64,000 bases of DNA from Limnephilus marmoratus (lineage: Eukaryota > Arthropoda > Insecta > Trichoptera > Limnephilidae): contig OU862920.1 in NCBI GenBank assembly GCA_917880885.1, positions 3,038,001-3,102,000 of the forward strand, in the 5' to 3' direction. Of the stretch, positions 30,714-42,149 are shown piece by piece. The notes below the pieces were generated by a model. It searched no databases. It was not told the DNA's origin and saw only the letters and a program-made list of their open reading frames with translations. A program made the translations under genes and the position numbers. Position 1 is the stretch's first letter. Each line of letters begins with the position of its first letter.

Positions 30714-32814
30714 ACAAAATGACAGTTTCACTATTATTTAAACACATCAAAACAATTTCAAATAAAGGATTAAAATCATATAAATATCAAAGACTTACCA
30801 TTTTTTTAATTCTTTAAACTACTTTAAACCTACCGACTACCATAATACGGGCATTTGCCTAGCTTGGTAGTCGAAAAATGTAAAACAAACATGTAACAAA
30901 CTAAATTAATAAAAAAAAATTTAAAAAAAAAAACCGTAGGCACTATAATTTAGTTCGTAGTTCAACTCAAATTTAACATATCAACAACTAACTCTTTGGT
31001 CTGTCTAAATCTAAAATAAAGTAAAATAATTATCATTTTCAATTAAGTATCGGGGAAGCATTGGGTACCAGTATATTACAGAAGACATGCAACTTGCAAG
31101 GGTACTCTAAAATGCAATAACTTACATAAAATAATGGAAAAATACAAAGAATAACGAAAGAAGAAAAAAAAGAGAGACGAAAACCAAAACCACCTCAACC
31201 CAGGCCAGGGCACTGAATCAAGTTGGCTTGGGGGTATTCTAATCTAGAAGCATGAATTGTAAGTATTTTTTCAGGTGCAATAAAAAAAACAATAATATTT
31301 TTAACAGCCATTATTTTACCAAATATTTCTTAAACATTAAAAAATACATTAAAATCAAACGAAAAAATTCGAAAGGTTACAGGATGTTGAAGTGAGGGGT
31401 CTCAAAAAAAATGGCGCGCCCTGGTTGACACGATTGCAACCCTCCTAGTAATTTTAAAAGAAGAAACCAAATTAATTCTTAATCCAAACAAATGCTGCTT
31501 TGGCCTGAACTAAGGAAAAGTAAAAAGATTTTTTTTTCGCAAAATGGCGGCTGTCTGAAATAAAAAAGACAGGTTTTAACCAGTTTTTATTTCAGACAGC
31601 CGCAAAGTAAATTGTTTCAGAAGAACTTAAGATATCGTATCAACCGTCTCGAAAAAAGTAGTTTGGAGAAACACGCGTTTAAAGTTTTTTTCTATTTAAA
31701 TTACAGTTAGATTACGTCTAAACCGGTCGAACTAAAGTGGCTTTAACTTTTAAAATATTTCGAATTTTGAAAAATCCTTATAATGAAATATTTTTGAATA
31801 ACTAAACTATCGAAATATGAAGTAATTTTTTTTATAGACTAAAATAAGGTCGCGCTTCCATTAGGTTGAAGCGCGGCCCATTTCAAACAAATCTTAATTT
31901 TTTGAGGCCAAAATACCCAACCAAACTGAAAAATGATTTTTGTACTCAAAATGCCTATCAAATATATGTGCTAATTTATTTATTTATGTTTTAAATTAAG
32001 ATTTTAAAATTTCATGATTTTCGAGGCAACTCAGACAATTATGTCTGAGTAAACAATATATTTAAAAAAAATAAGTTTACTTTATTTATTTTAAAAATAT
32101 GGTGAAATGTAAAATGTAAAATAAAATTGATTAAGAAAGCATTTTGATGGGTGTAAATTTAAATTACAAATGATCTATTTACGTCGGAACACAATTTTGA
32201 TGTACGTAAATTAAAAAATACTACAAAACAAACGCTTTTTTATCGATGTCTTTTTATTTTATTTTTCATTATTTTAACACGTTAATAAAGTAAGGTATAT
32301 TTTTTAATAATTTTAATTAATTCAAGACATAAATCGAAAGATGTCTCCAAAATGAAATAAAACTGAATTATTTTATTTCCTCTGCAACGTCATTTAAAAC
32401 AAATATAAAAAAAAAACCACCTCTCCTTACTAGATATTTAATATATCTTTTGACAAAAAAATACATTCGACCACTATAACACGGGCATGTGCTTAGAATA
32501 ATGGACAAAAGCAACGAATAAAGAAAAATAAAAAATATGTATATTGATGTCGATTTTATGGTAAATTTTTATTTTCCGAGGATTTTGCGGTATAAGCTTT
32601 TTGAATGCGTCAAAGTGTTAACTCGCCTAAAAAGGTTTTTAACCCTTTAAGCGCCGAAAAATAAATCAAAAAGGTCAGATTGAAAAAAAAGTTTGTTTCG
32701 CGAAAAAAAACAGTATGTGGTGTAGATCCTCCTGCTTCCCGCTCGTACCACTAGTTTCCAAACATCGTGTATAATATAAATGTCATTTTAAAATGTTGAA
32801 ATGATAAAGTTATA
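30714..32814. other. AT-rich intergenic region with a perfect hairpin
   Basis: No gene found. At 31547-31603 a perfect 20-bp inverted repeat (GCGGCTGTCTGAAATAAAAA) surrounds a 17-nt loop. A shorter GCGCTTC/GAAGCGC hairpin lies near 31850. Confidence 0.6.
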
Positions 32815-32817
32815 TAA

Positions 32818-32977
32818 GGGAACGTACCCATACTACGTGACACGTTTAGGGGGGGGGGTCTTCAAAATGTCACGCTTGGTACAAATGAGCGGCTGGTTGC
32901 TTAGGTTTTTGGTCACCGGGGGGGGGGGGGGGGTTAAAAATTGCAAAAAGTTGGTCACGTAGTATGGGTACGTTCCC
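32818..32977. mobile_element. Harbinger-type MITE with TAA duplication
   Basis: Ends GGGAACGTACCCATACTACG and inverse CGTAGTATGGGTACGTTCCC are perfect, flanked by TAA (32815-32817, 32978-32980). It has two poly-G tracts and no coding sequence. Confidence 0.85.
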
Positions 32978-33055
32978 TAAGGTTGAATGGCTTGTTTTGG
33001 CTTTATTTCGAGACCTACAAAATACTTCAATAATTTAGGTTAATTTATATTTATA

Positions 33056-33920
33056 TCGGGTTAGTTACACTATTTATAACTCGAGATCAGCTGGACCGAT
33101 TTTTATGATCTTTGATTTGTTGGATTTGTCTCCGCCCCGGATAACAGAATAATTATTAAAACATCGCAAAAATTCACGAAAAAGAAAGTTATGAAGAAAA
33201 TTATGATTTTTTCGTACATTTTGTATGGAACGAATTTTCATATTTTTAAAGAACTGCAGCAATATTGTGATTATAATATTTAACTGTGCGTGAATTACAA
33301 ACATTCGAAAACGTCAAATGTCAATGCGCTGATTGTTTTTCTTTTGTTCTTAATCATATAATGCTGCCCCTCTTTCTTACACACTAAATGTTAATAGTCG
33401 AAAATGAGACAAACGGTGAACGTATGTCTCTGCACCCCCCCCCCCCAAAGGAAAAATACAATAATAATAAATCTCTGAAATTGAAAGCTCCACTCAGGAC
33501 CAATGTGTCTTAGGGGATGCTGTGTGGAGGGTCTTTTTAAGGAAGGGTAGGATAGGAAGTTCTGGGAAGGAAAAAGGCATGAGTGGTGGGTAGGAATCTG
33601 GAGGTCAGTGTATCACCAAACGTAGCGAACCACTTGGTGTGACCTACGGCAGAGGTGTTGGTTATCCAATAATGGTTCCCGAGGCGGCGGCACCCGTTCC
33701 CGCTTCCTTTCAAAAATTCCCGTAAGTAAGTGGAAAAGTAAGAAAATCACCAAAAATATAAATCCGTACACAACGCCATCTCTGATACTGACAAAAACAA
33801 AATACGGACAGTTGGGCATAAATAAATACTTCATTGTGTAATTTTTAACTTAATAAAAAACTTAATTTAATTCAACAGTTATTGATTCTGAGGCGGTACG
33901 AAGTTCGCCGGGTCAGCTAG
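33056..33920 (+). mobile_element. Helitron-like element A/TC...CTAG/T
   Basis: Starts TCGGGTTAGTTACACTATTT after an A and ends GAAGTTCGCCGGGTCAGCTAG before a T. A short GGCG/CGCC stem lies upstream of the end. This matches the Helitron terminus pattern. A GGTGCCCGGG-family copy is inserted at about 33490-33712. A truncated second copy of the left part begins at 33938. Confidence 0.65.
33490..33712 (-). repeat. GGTGCCCGGG family copy inside Helitron-like element
   Basis: Inverted copy with TCCCCTAAGACACATTGG, CCTTCCCAGAACTTCC, the second module CGAACCACTTGGTGTGACCT, and GGTTCCCGAGGCGGCGGCAC. Confidence 0.75.
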
Positions 33921-33937
33921 TAATATATAAAACAACG

Positions 33938-34305
33938 TCGGGTTAGTTACACCATTTATAACTCAAGAACGTCTGGACCGATTTTTATGATCTTTGATTT
34001 GTTGTATTTGTCTCCGCCACGAAAAGCAGAATAGCTAATGAAACATTGGAAATTTTTTTTTAAAGAAAATTCTTTTCTTCATGCATTTTTATGGAACAAA
34101 TTCTCATTTTTTGAAAGAGCTGCAGCAATATTGTGATACGTACAATATTCAAAAACGTCAAATGTAAATGGGCTGATTGTTTTGCTTTTGTTCGTAATCA
34201 CAATGCTGCCCCTCTTTCTTACACACTAAATGTCAACAGTTGAAAATGAGACAAAGGGTGAACGTGTATCTGCACCCCTCCAAAGGAAAAATATAATAAT
34301 TGAAG
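33938..34305 (+). mobile_element. Helitron-like element, truncated second copy
   Basis: TCGGGTTAGTTACACCATTT to GCACCCCTCCAAAGGAAAAA is co-linear with 33056-33460. The 3' end is missing. The two copies lie head to tail with 17 bp between the end of the first and the start of the second. Confidence 0.65.
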
Positions 34306-34344
34306 AAGACTTGGCACGATCAAGCAAATCAGATACTTGAGACG

Positions 34345-35290
34345 GGCCATAATAATAATAATAATAATATTTGGCTGATTTATAAAGCGCCGTTTTCGTG
34401 AAAAATCACCTCAAGGGCGCTGTACATATAAGCATATAATCAAATAAAATGAATACTATAGGCTTACAACTAAGATTCAAAATTATAATTAGGGACTTAC
34501 ATCTAAGACTTACATGTGGCTAGTGACTTACGACTAAGACTTATTACTACTGACTTAAAACTAGTGACATACATGTATATTTACAACAGTGAATTAAAAT
34601 CAGAGATTAACAATTAAAATAGGTATTTACATATAACAATAAATATTTACAATTTTGCCAGATATCTAATATTACCAAGTGATCAACAAAACTCTACAGA
34701 TGTAGGTACAGACTGCTAACAAAGAAGTATGATATTTCTGCAAGTTGAAGCAGTTTGAGGATTTTATATATATATTATACATACACATATTTTATTCTAC
34801 ACATTTTGCAAAATATTTTATACCCTTTTTCAATATTAATATTGTCAGCGCTAGAAGAAGAAGGAAGTTCGTTCATAATATTACAATTTTATAACACGGT
34901 TGTGAAAATGATTTTAATGGGTTAACTGTTTTTAGGGGAAGTATAGATATCTTAAATATATGAAAGAAATTAATCGTCGATCTCAACCGCAATAAGATAA
35001 TTCAGCACTCAACAACGGATTGGATACCAATGTTTGAATGGAATAGCGAATTTATGGAAATGAGTGTTTGAATAGGTGAGTTTTGAGTTTGGATCTAAAT
35101 TGCGTTGGGCTGGTTATGCATCTTAATTCCATAGGAAGTTTATTCCAAGCCTCAGGGCCGGATACTCCGAATGCACGATCACCAAACTTAGTGTTCGGAT
35201 TTCGCTTAGGTTCTTTCAACCTTCCGATTGCAGATGATGTCGCTGATCTAGTGTCAAGTGTTAGAATAATAGAAGAGTATGCATGAGACG
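34345..35290 (-). mobile_element. CR1/L2-type LINE, 3' fragment
   Basis: The minus strand encodes the C-terminal signature FGDRAFGVSGPEAWNKLP with MELRCITNPTQFRSKLKTH (about 35180-35060). It is followed by a long tail ending AAAACGGCGCTTTATAAATC and ATT trinucleotide repeats, the typical CR1/L2 terminus. 5'-truncated. The plus-strand open frame at 35083-35286 is its shadow. Confidence 0.85.
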
Positions 35291-35402
35291 ATGTGTGAAT
35301 GTGAATGGTAAAGATTGTGTGCCAAGACCGAGTTGTTTGGCGGTCCGTCCTCTCTGTCTACCACTTCGGGAAAACGGCGTGATGGTAAGTTGAGTTTTTT
35401 TT
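35255..35402 (+). mobile_element. LINE 3'-end fragment (ACGGCGTGATGG tail)
   Basis: GTGTTAGAATAATAGAAGAG to CTTCGGGAAAACGGCGTGAT matches the tail of the larger fragment at 48690-49330. A poly-T run follows. Confidence 0.7.
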
Positions 35403-35558
35403 TTTTCAATTTTTAATGACATAATATTTCTATTGGAGAAACTTAAATAAATAGGAGTCCAATTCTGGGTCTCGGCTTTTGATAAACGCAGTCTGTGGAG
35501 GACATTTGACGCTTTTCTATCTCAAGAGGGCTTCAGGGGGGAGACGGGGTATATCCTG

Positions 35559-36088
35559 TCCTATTAATATTATAAAGGCGAAAGTTTGGATGTATGGATA
35601 TATGTTTGTTACTCATTCACGCAAAAAATACTGAATGGACTTTAAAAATTCTTTCACTAATGGAAAGCTACATTTTTGCGAGTAATATAGGCTGTATAAA
35701 TTGGTAAGCTCTGGCGTTTTGAAATTATTTATTATACGTTTATTGTCCAGACGAAAAGCAAAGCGTTGCTTGGCAACTATAAGTATTTATTTGACGGGCG
35801 CTGTTATTTTGTTATTTATTTTGGTTGCCATGGAGATCCCTTTGTTAGTTAAAATTGTACTAAGCTGTACTAATATTGTAAATGCGAAACTGCGTGTGTT
35901 TGATTGTTACGCTTTAATAGGTGGCACGCGAGCTGTTGAAAATGAATGAAACGGGTATGAAGGGGTTGGTGAGGGCGGAGGGGGGAGATGGGGAGAGGGG
36001 AGGGAGGGGAGTGGGGATAGGGAAGGTGGAGGATGTGGAGTGGGAACCCCCCTAATACTATGCGAGCGAAGCCGGGGGCTGAAGCTAG
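35559..36088 (+). mobile_element. Helitron-like non-autonomous element
   Basis: TCCTATTAATATTATAAAGGCGAAAG at the left and TGCGAGCGAAGCCGGGGGC...GAAGCTAG/T at the right match the copy at 51594-52026. The interior shares GGTGGCACGCGAGCTGTTGA, followed by G-rich sequence. No Rep/helicase. Confidence 0.65.
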
Positions 36089-36289
36089 TACTTTAAAATT
36101 ATTATAAAAAACTAATAGGTTTCCGACACCACCAACTGCAAAGTTAGCCAGGTCAAGTGGTGTATACACTGCCACATAGGGAGGACACGTAGAGACTTAA
36201 ATTAGATAAATAGCCCTCCGGCTAAAGAGGTTCACTATCACTGATTTAAGAGGCCACAATGACTATTTAAATATTTAATGATTTTCGCA

Positions 36290-37655
36290 AAGATAACATG
36301 GTTAACAAAGCTGTAACATGCGATGAAAACAGTGATGAAACATGCGATGCATTATGAAATCTTGTGGTAAAAAATGTAAAGCTACGTGGGACGAAAAATT
36401 GATAAACGTGCTATGAAAGTAGTGATGAACACGCGATTTAATCACCGATGAAACCAGTAGTGAAACGTGAAAACACGGCAAAAATGTCGATGAAACGTGC
36501 TATAAAACCAGGGATGTAATCTGTGATGATTTCTGTGATGAAACGTATGATGAGTCTAGTGATGAAACATGCGATTAAACAAGTGATGAAAAGTACGATG
36601 AAAATAGTGTTGAGAAATACGATATATTCTCAGTTGGAACCATCAACGAAATAAATGATCAAACATGTTATGAATCTAGTGAAGAAACGTGATAAAACAG
36701 TGATTAAAATATACAGTGAAAACGGCAATGAAAACGGCGATGAAATCGGTGATGAATCTAACGATGAAACGTGATGAAAACGGTGAAGAAATCTGTGATG
36801 AATCGAGCGCTGAAACATGGGATTGAAATTATGTGATGAAATATTCGATTAAATAGCGTTGAAATCTGTCTTAAATATTGATAAACTTGTGATGAAAAGT
36901 GAGGAATCTTCAATGAATCCAGTGATAAAACATATGACGGAAATAGTGATAGTATGAAAGTGAAGAGAGAAAGGTTGTAATCACTGCTGAAACCAGTGAT
37001 GAAACGTGTAATGAAACTAGTGATGAAATATAGTGATGAAATACTATGTTTTGTAATCACTGATGAAACCATAGATGAAAAATGCGATGAAACCAGCGAT
37101 AAAATCTGTGATAAATTTAGTGATGAAAACTGTGTTGAAAGAAAAGATGAAACTTGCAATGAAACCTGCAATTAAATCTTCGAAGAATGCAGTGATGCGT
37201 TACCGAAACTGGTAACAAAACAAGCGATGAAATCTGAGACTAATCTACATACGACGAAACTAGTGATAAAATAATGCCTTGTAATCCTTGCTGAAACCTG
37301 TGATGAAACATGCGATGAAACTAGCGATGAAATACTATGTGTGGTAATCATTAACGAAACCATAGATGAAAAATGCGATGAAACCAGCGAAATTGTGATG
37401 TATCTGTTGATATGTGTGATGAAAACAGTGTTGAAAAATACGATGAAAACAGTGATGAAACATGCGATGAAACTAACGACGAAATAATACGTGTTGTAAC
37501 CACTTATAAAAAAAGCTATGAATCTTTGATGATTCCTGTGATAAAACCAGCGATGGAACACACAATGTAATCATTGATTAAACCAGAGCACTTTATGAAA
37601 TCATTATTAAAAATGCACTGAAACCTGCGAATAAATAGGGAAATGATAAACAAAA
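36290..37655. repeat. degenerate 12-bp GATGAAA minisatellite, left block
   Basis: Imperfect 12-bp units of the form GATGAAACnnGY repeat for about 1.35 kb. Because 12 is a multiple of three, both strands keep long open frames; the Ser/Phe-rich minus-strand ones at 36758-37561 are by-products. The same array resumes at 42150-42965. Confidence 0.9.
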
Positions 37656-37659
37656 GAGT

Positions 37660-37735
37660 GTGCATTTCACACGCGGTAGAAAAGAAACATTCAGAAAACT
37701 AAAGTAGACAAGAGTGGGGAGTCTACAAAGTACTT
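37660..37735 (+). repeat. AAACTAAAGTAGACAAGAGTGG repeat, left half
   Basis: TTCACACGCGGTAGAAAAGA, then CAGAAAACTAAAGTAGACAA. The right half (CTCATTCTCTCGCAGGCTAA to TTCACTTCAAAAAG) is at 39127-39242. The copy is split by the tRNA-like repeat and hAT element between. Confidence 0.8.
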
Positions 37736-37857
37736 TTTTTATTTGATTTTTTCGATGTTTTTGTCGTCGAATTCCAGTGCACCTTTCCTAGGATTCGATC
37801 CTCGGTCCGCTGAATGTCTGGCCGCTGAGATTCGTCAGGCGCTATATGCCACTAGAC

Positions 37858-39038
37858 CAGGACTTTCCAACCAGGGGGGCACGCCCCCCTAGCGGGGCGT
37901 AGAGAAATGTCAGGGGGGGCGTAATAGGTACGTTTGAATTTCCGAAAAAAAATCAATTTAACGCTTAGCTAAATTAAGTGTTCCGAATTGCTATTCAATC
38001 GCTGCTATCCAAGTTTCGACAAGTCATAACACGACGTGTGATGCACCCTGAATCAGCTAAACTTGAAACTTCAGGGCAGAAATGGCACTTTGGTTAGTAA
38101 CTATGATCAAATTCAAAGTTTCATATCAAAGCTTCAACCTTAGAAAAATAAGGTATCTGCTGAAAATATATTTCCTTTTTTACGGCTATCCGAAGCAATT
38201 AATAATGAAATCAGGATAAAGATTAAAAATCTGAAACAGAAACTCGTTTACCAGCGTTGGAAAACGAATTTCACCGATACTATCGAGATGTTAATTCCGA
38301 GTTACCAATATGACACATGATCAGAAACCCATTTTTTGTCGATGTCTTACAATTACCTGAAGAAGTTCAGGAAGAATTTCTAGAAATGAAGGCTGACTCG
38401 ACCATGAAAGACGACTTTCATCTCTTGACATTAGAGAAATTTTGGATCAAACGATTCCTTGTTAATCCGAAAGTTGCTTCTCTTGCTTTAAAAACACTTA
38501 TTCCATTTTTGTCCACTTATGTATGCGAGACAGGTTTTTCAGCTCTAGTTTTAATAAAAACTGAACAGCGAAATCGCCTTGCCGTCCATAGCGATTTAAC
38601 TATAGCTCTAGCAAAGACTGAACACAGAATCGACCAACTGGTACAGAACAGAGCATGCAAGCTCAAGTATCTCATTAGTTCTTTAAAAGTTTTATTTATT
38701 TGTTCTAAAATTACTTTGAAAGTTGTTAGACATTATATAATTATAAAAACATAATTTAAATAAACAAAAAATAATAATAGAATAATACTCGTATGTATAA
38801 TTAAAAGAAAACTTAGAAATGTAAATGTAAAAGTAATTAATGATTCTACTCTTCTATTAAAGATCCATAATAAATAAATATATTGTATCTGTATTGTACC
38901 TATTTGAAATTCAAATAAATAATTTAGTTAATATAAAAAAATGTGTTTCTTATTTTTGTTGAAACTTAATTAAGGGGAGGCATGAAAATATTTTTTTGAT
39001 TCGGGGAGGCTTGGCGAAATAAAGGTTGGGAAACCCTG
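37858..39038 (+). mobile_element. hAT (Charlie-like) element, deletion derivative
   Basis: Ends CAGGACTTTCCAACC and GGTTGGGAAACCCTG are flanked by the perfect 8-bp duplication CACTAGAC (37850-37857, 39039-39046). At 1.18 kb it is far shorter than autonomous members of about 2.5-3 kb. It retains the 3' end of the transposase (38317-38754). It is the innermost and youngest layer of a four-layer nest. Confidence 0.93.
38317..38754 (+). pseudogene. hAT transposase C-terminal fragment
   Basis: The 145-residue frame includes ALKTLIPFLSTYVCETGFSA, then LIKTEQRNRLAVHSDLTIAL and RIDQLVQN. This is the hAT dimerisation/C-terminal region as in ZBED5/SCAND3-like transposases. The zinc finger, the catalytic DDE segment and any plausible start are absent; the first ATG is internal to the ancestral protein. 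Confidence 0.88.
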
Positions 39039-39599
39039 CACTAGACCGAAGGAGATTTGCGTGGTACCATGGTTTTATCGTATTATATCGGAACCGAGTA
39101 CCCGGTGAAATAAATAAATAATTTAGGCAATCTCATTCTCTCGCAGGCTAAATCCTATACGTGCTTACCTCTTTTTAGTGTCACTCGCTTCCGTTTCATC
39201 GAGTTTCAACGGTGCTGAAGAAATTTTCACTTCAAAAAGTGATATGTGATGACTTCAGTGATGAAACATGAATTGAAAACAGGCAATGAAACAAACTTTG
39301 AAAAGTGCGTTGAAGTTAGAGTTGAAACTTTTATTTGTTTATTAATTTTCCGTAAACCGACAGTTTACATTTTTCAGTTTGTAGTTTGTACCAAAGTAAT
39401 AAATATCCAAAATAAAACCAATTATGGATTTCCTCCTAATGACTTTACCTCCACTGAGACAGCATAATAAGGAATTGGTAAATAAAATTTATCGGAACGG
39501 AATATGAAGCCAAAAATTATTATGTAAAACAAAAAATTACAAAACGAACAAAAAACAGAGTGCGATAGAAGTGAAACTAGAAAGTAGCTAGATGTCGCT

Positions 39600-39790
39600 T
39601 TCTTTTCTTTTGCCTATTTATTTTAAAGTGGTTTGAAGATTGGATATTGATTTCACAAAAATAAAAATGTTTTTTTTTGGATTTCGTAGGATTCGAACAT
39701 CCGTTCCGACGTCTGTCTCTCTGGCCGCTGTCAAGCGCCTTACCCATTGCGTTAGCGAATTCTCGCGCCGAGGTGCAAATTTACCGCATT
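39600..39790 (-). repeat. second tRNA-like SINE fragment
   Basis: The minus strand has CGCTAACGCAATGGGTAAGG and GATGTTCGAATCCTACG, box A- and box B-like. It is followed by CAATATCCAATCTTCAAACC, a tail also found at 60345-60400. Confidence 0.5.
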
Positions 39791-40282
39791 ATATTAGAAC
39801 CGTGGAACCACCAAATAATAAATTTGTGACGCATTTCCGTTTCATCCGAATATCAAATCACAGATTTTATAAAATGGAGACCAAACAACTGATGAAAACT
39901 CCAGATGACGCCACACGTAGGCAAAGTAGAGTTGCTTAATGATGTTGATGATATTAAAAAGTTTCGTGTTTCTTATGATGAAACCTAACATTTTAGCAGT
40001 TTTATTCGTGATATTTATTTTAGTTTACTATCAAGGGTTATTCCAAGATCACGAATATCTGAGACTGTTGCAATGTTGTTATTGTTATTTAAAAAATAAT
40101 TAAATAATGTTTTATTTTTATTTCTGGAAAAGAATACGTGTTGACATTTTGAAACATTTTTACATTTTATTTTGTTGGCAATAGGTAGTAGATACATTGT
40201 TTAAATTGTGTTGTAAATTAACACAATCGTTTAGACTTTTTATTGGCTTGTATAGTTTAGCATCATCAGCAAATAATTCTAT

Positions 40283-40500
40283 TACATTCACTATTGCATT
40301 CACTGCAAATAATTCTATACATAATTACATTCATTCCATACATAATTACATTCACTAATATACATACATACATAATTACATTCACTGCAAATAATACTAT
40401 ACATAATTACATTCACTATTGCATTCACTGCAAATAATTCTATACATAATAATTCTATTATATTCACTATTGCATTCACTGCAAATAATTCTATACATTC
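40283..40500. repeat. tandem expansion next to the LINE FADD box
   Basis: Units of the form ATTCACTGCAAATAATTCTA with ATACATAATTAC repeat with variations. The unit derives from the LINE codons just upstream of FADD. Confidence 0.8.
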
Positions 40501-40731
40501 ACAAAATCATTAATTTGTAAAATGAAAAACAATGGTCCGAGATGAGAACCCTGTTGGATCCCAGAGGAAATTTCATCGAAGCCTGCCTCGAAGCCCTTTA
40601 TTGCTACTACCTGTGATCTGTTGGTTATATAAGATGTAACCCAACGAAATAAATGACCAAAGTTTTCTCAGTAATATTTTTTGATAAATTTTATCAAATG
40701 CTTTGGAAAAGTCTGTATGTATAATATCTAC

Positions 40732-40851
40732 GACACATCTACCGGATCTGCCGGATCTGCCCTGATGATGGACACTGCAACGATGTCCGAAACGTTGGCT
40801 AAAGAAGGAGGTAGCGCAACACGGCATAACACCCCAAAAACAAATAACGAA
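40732..40851 (+). ncRNA. hammerhead-like unit, copy B: clean 120-bp insertion
   Basis: Flanked by AATATCTAC on both sides (40723-40731, 40852-40860). It contains CTGATGATGGACA...TGTCCGAAAC (40762-40792), a perfect 5-bp stem II between hammerhead-type core strands, with one extra T after CTGATGA. It then reads GTTGGCTAAAGAAGGAGG and ends in an A-rich stretch. It splits the LINE coding between VD and IIHTDFSKAFD. Confidence 0.5.
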
Positions 40852-42149
40852 AATATCTACTTGATTGAATTCATTAAAAAGAGCAAGATTACTTTCCACA
40901 TTTCTGCCTTTTGTAAAACCATGTTGTTTGGTTGTTATGATATGATTGAGTAGTGGACTTAGGTATTTGTAAACATGTTTTGTGGATTGGTGTTACATGA
41001 GCTCTTTTCCATATTTCACGTAGCGTGCCTTCATTCATTGATTTATTATATATAATGCAGAGAGGTTTTGCGAGTGTTTCGGCGCAATTAGCTATAAAGT
41101 ATGACGAAATGTCATCACACCCCGCGCTTGTATTTATGTCAAGAGCTTTTATTTCTTTTAAGACTATTTCTCGTGTGAATTTAACCGTGGTGATATTTTT
41201 GTTATTTGTGTTTTCTAATATGTCGAATGCAGGTAGGTTATTATCGTTTATGTAAACTGATTGGAAATATTTCATGAAAATATTGCACATATCTCGGCCA
41301 TTTTCTGCTTTTTTGTCATCTAGGTGCATTTTCCTTGGAAGAGACGATTGTGTTTTTTTCATGTTATTAAAATGATTCCAGAAGTGTTTAGGATTACCAT
41401 TCATGTTACTTTCAGCAGAATGTATGTAATTAATGTAGAGTTGTTGTGCAATTCTTTTTTGTCCAGATCTTAAGAGTGAAAACGTTTGGTATACACGTGG
41501 ATTTTGAATTTTTTAAAGTTTTTATTATATTTATTTTTTTATTTAATTATTTTTATGAGATGATGTATACCATGCGGATAATTACAATCTTTAGCCGGTT
41601 TAGTTGATACATAATTTATTTTAAGAGTTCAATGTGTTGTAGAAGACGTCAGTTGCGGGTTTTAAGTATTCAAATGGTTCAGTTTATGATCCCAATCAAT
41701 TTCCTTTAGTTTTGTGTTTATTATTGAATAATCCGCTTTTCTATATCAAAATTTTTGTTTTGTGTTAGTTTTCAGGTTTTTATTTTTTTAATGATTATTG
41801 AAATTAGCAGTATTTCGCGATAAACATCTTCTGGTACTAATGAGATGTTGTTGTGCGTAATTTTCAGTAGTATGTTGCTTACAGATAAGTCAAGAATGCG
41901 ATTATTTATATTATTACTTTGAAAATTATATTTTTCCAGTGTTCCAGATTATTAAATGATAAAAATTCCATAAAGTTTAAATGGGCGGGATTTAATGAAT
42001 TGATGGGTTCAGTGTACATAATATAATCGCAGTTCTCAATCTCTCATAAATTTTACAATTTTTAATCCAGAAAAATTTGAATTTATTAAAATTGGTCAAC
42101 TCTCTGACATTTTTGTAGAGTATTTTGTTTTTTATGAAAAAAAACGATA

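Larger units (their letters stand above)
37741..39110 (-). repeat. tRNA-like SINE split by a hAT element
   Basis: With 37858-39046 removed, the minus strand reads TCGGTCTAGTGGCATATAGC (box A) and GGATCGAATCC (box B) with a long variable arm, like a type II tRNA-derived SINE. A related sequence lies at 39660-39780. The right part near 39060-39110 is AT-rich. Confidence 0.5.
40010..42010 (-). mobile_element. jockey/CR1-type LINE, ~2 kb, dead
   Basis: Read on the minus strand from 42010: endonuclease C-terminal traces (NPAHLNFMEFLSFNNLEHW, NRILDLS), the linker NPKHFWNHFNNMKK, the RT fingers (41404-40889: AGCDDISSYFIANCAETLAK), palm motif A as VDIIHTDFSKAFDK (about 40736), and the catalytic FADD at about 40262. 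Stops, frameshifts, a 120-bp insertion (40732-40851) and a tandem expansion before FADD (40283-40500) make it inactive. It interrupts the 12-bp minisatellite. Confidence 0.9.

Noticed and set aside
36758..37561. Long Ser/Phe/His-rich open frames on the minus strand
   Set aside because: They are translations of the 12-bp GATGAAA minisatellite, whose period keeps frames open; no start, splice or domain context.
36290..37655. A CRISPR array
   Set aside because: Units are degenerate 12-mers without unique spacers, in a eukaryotic genome.
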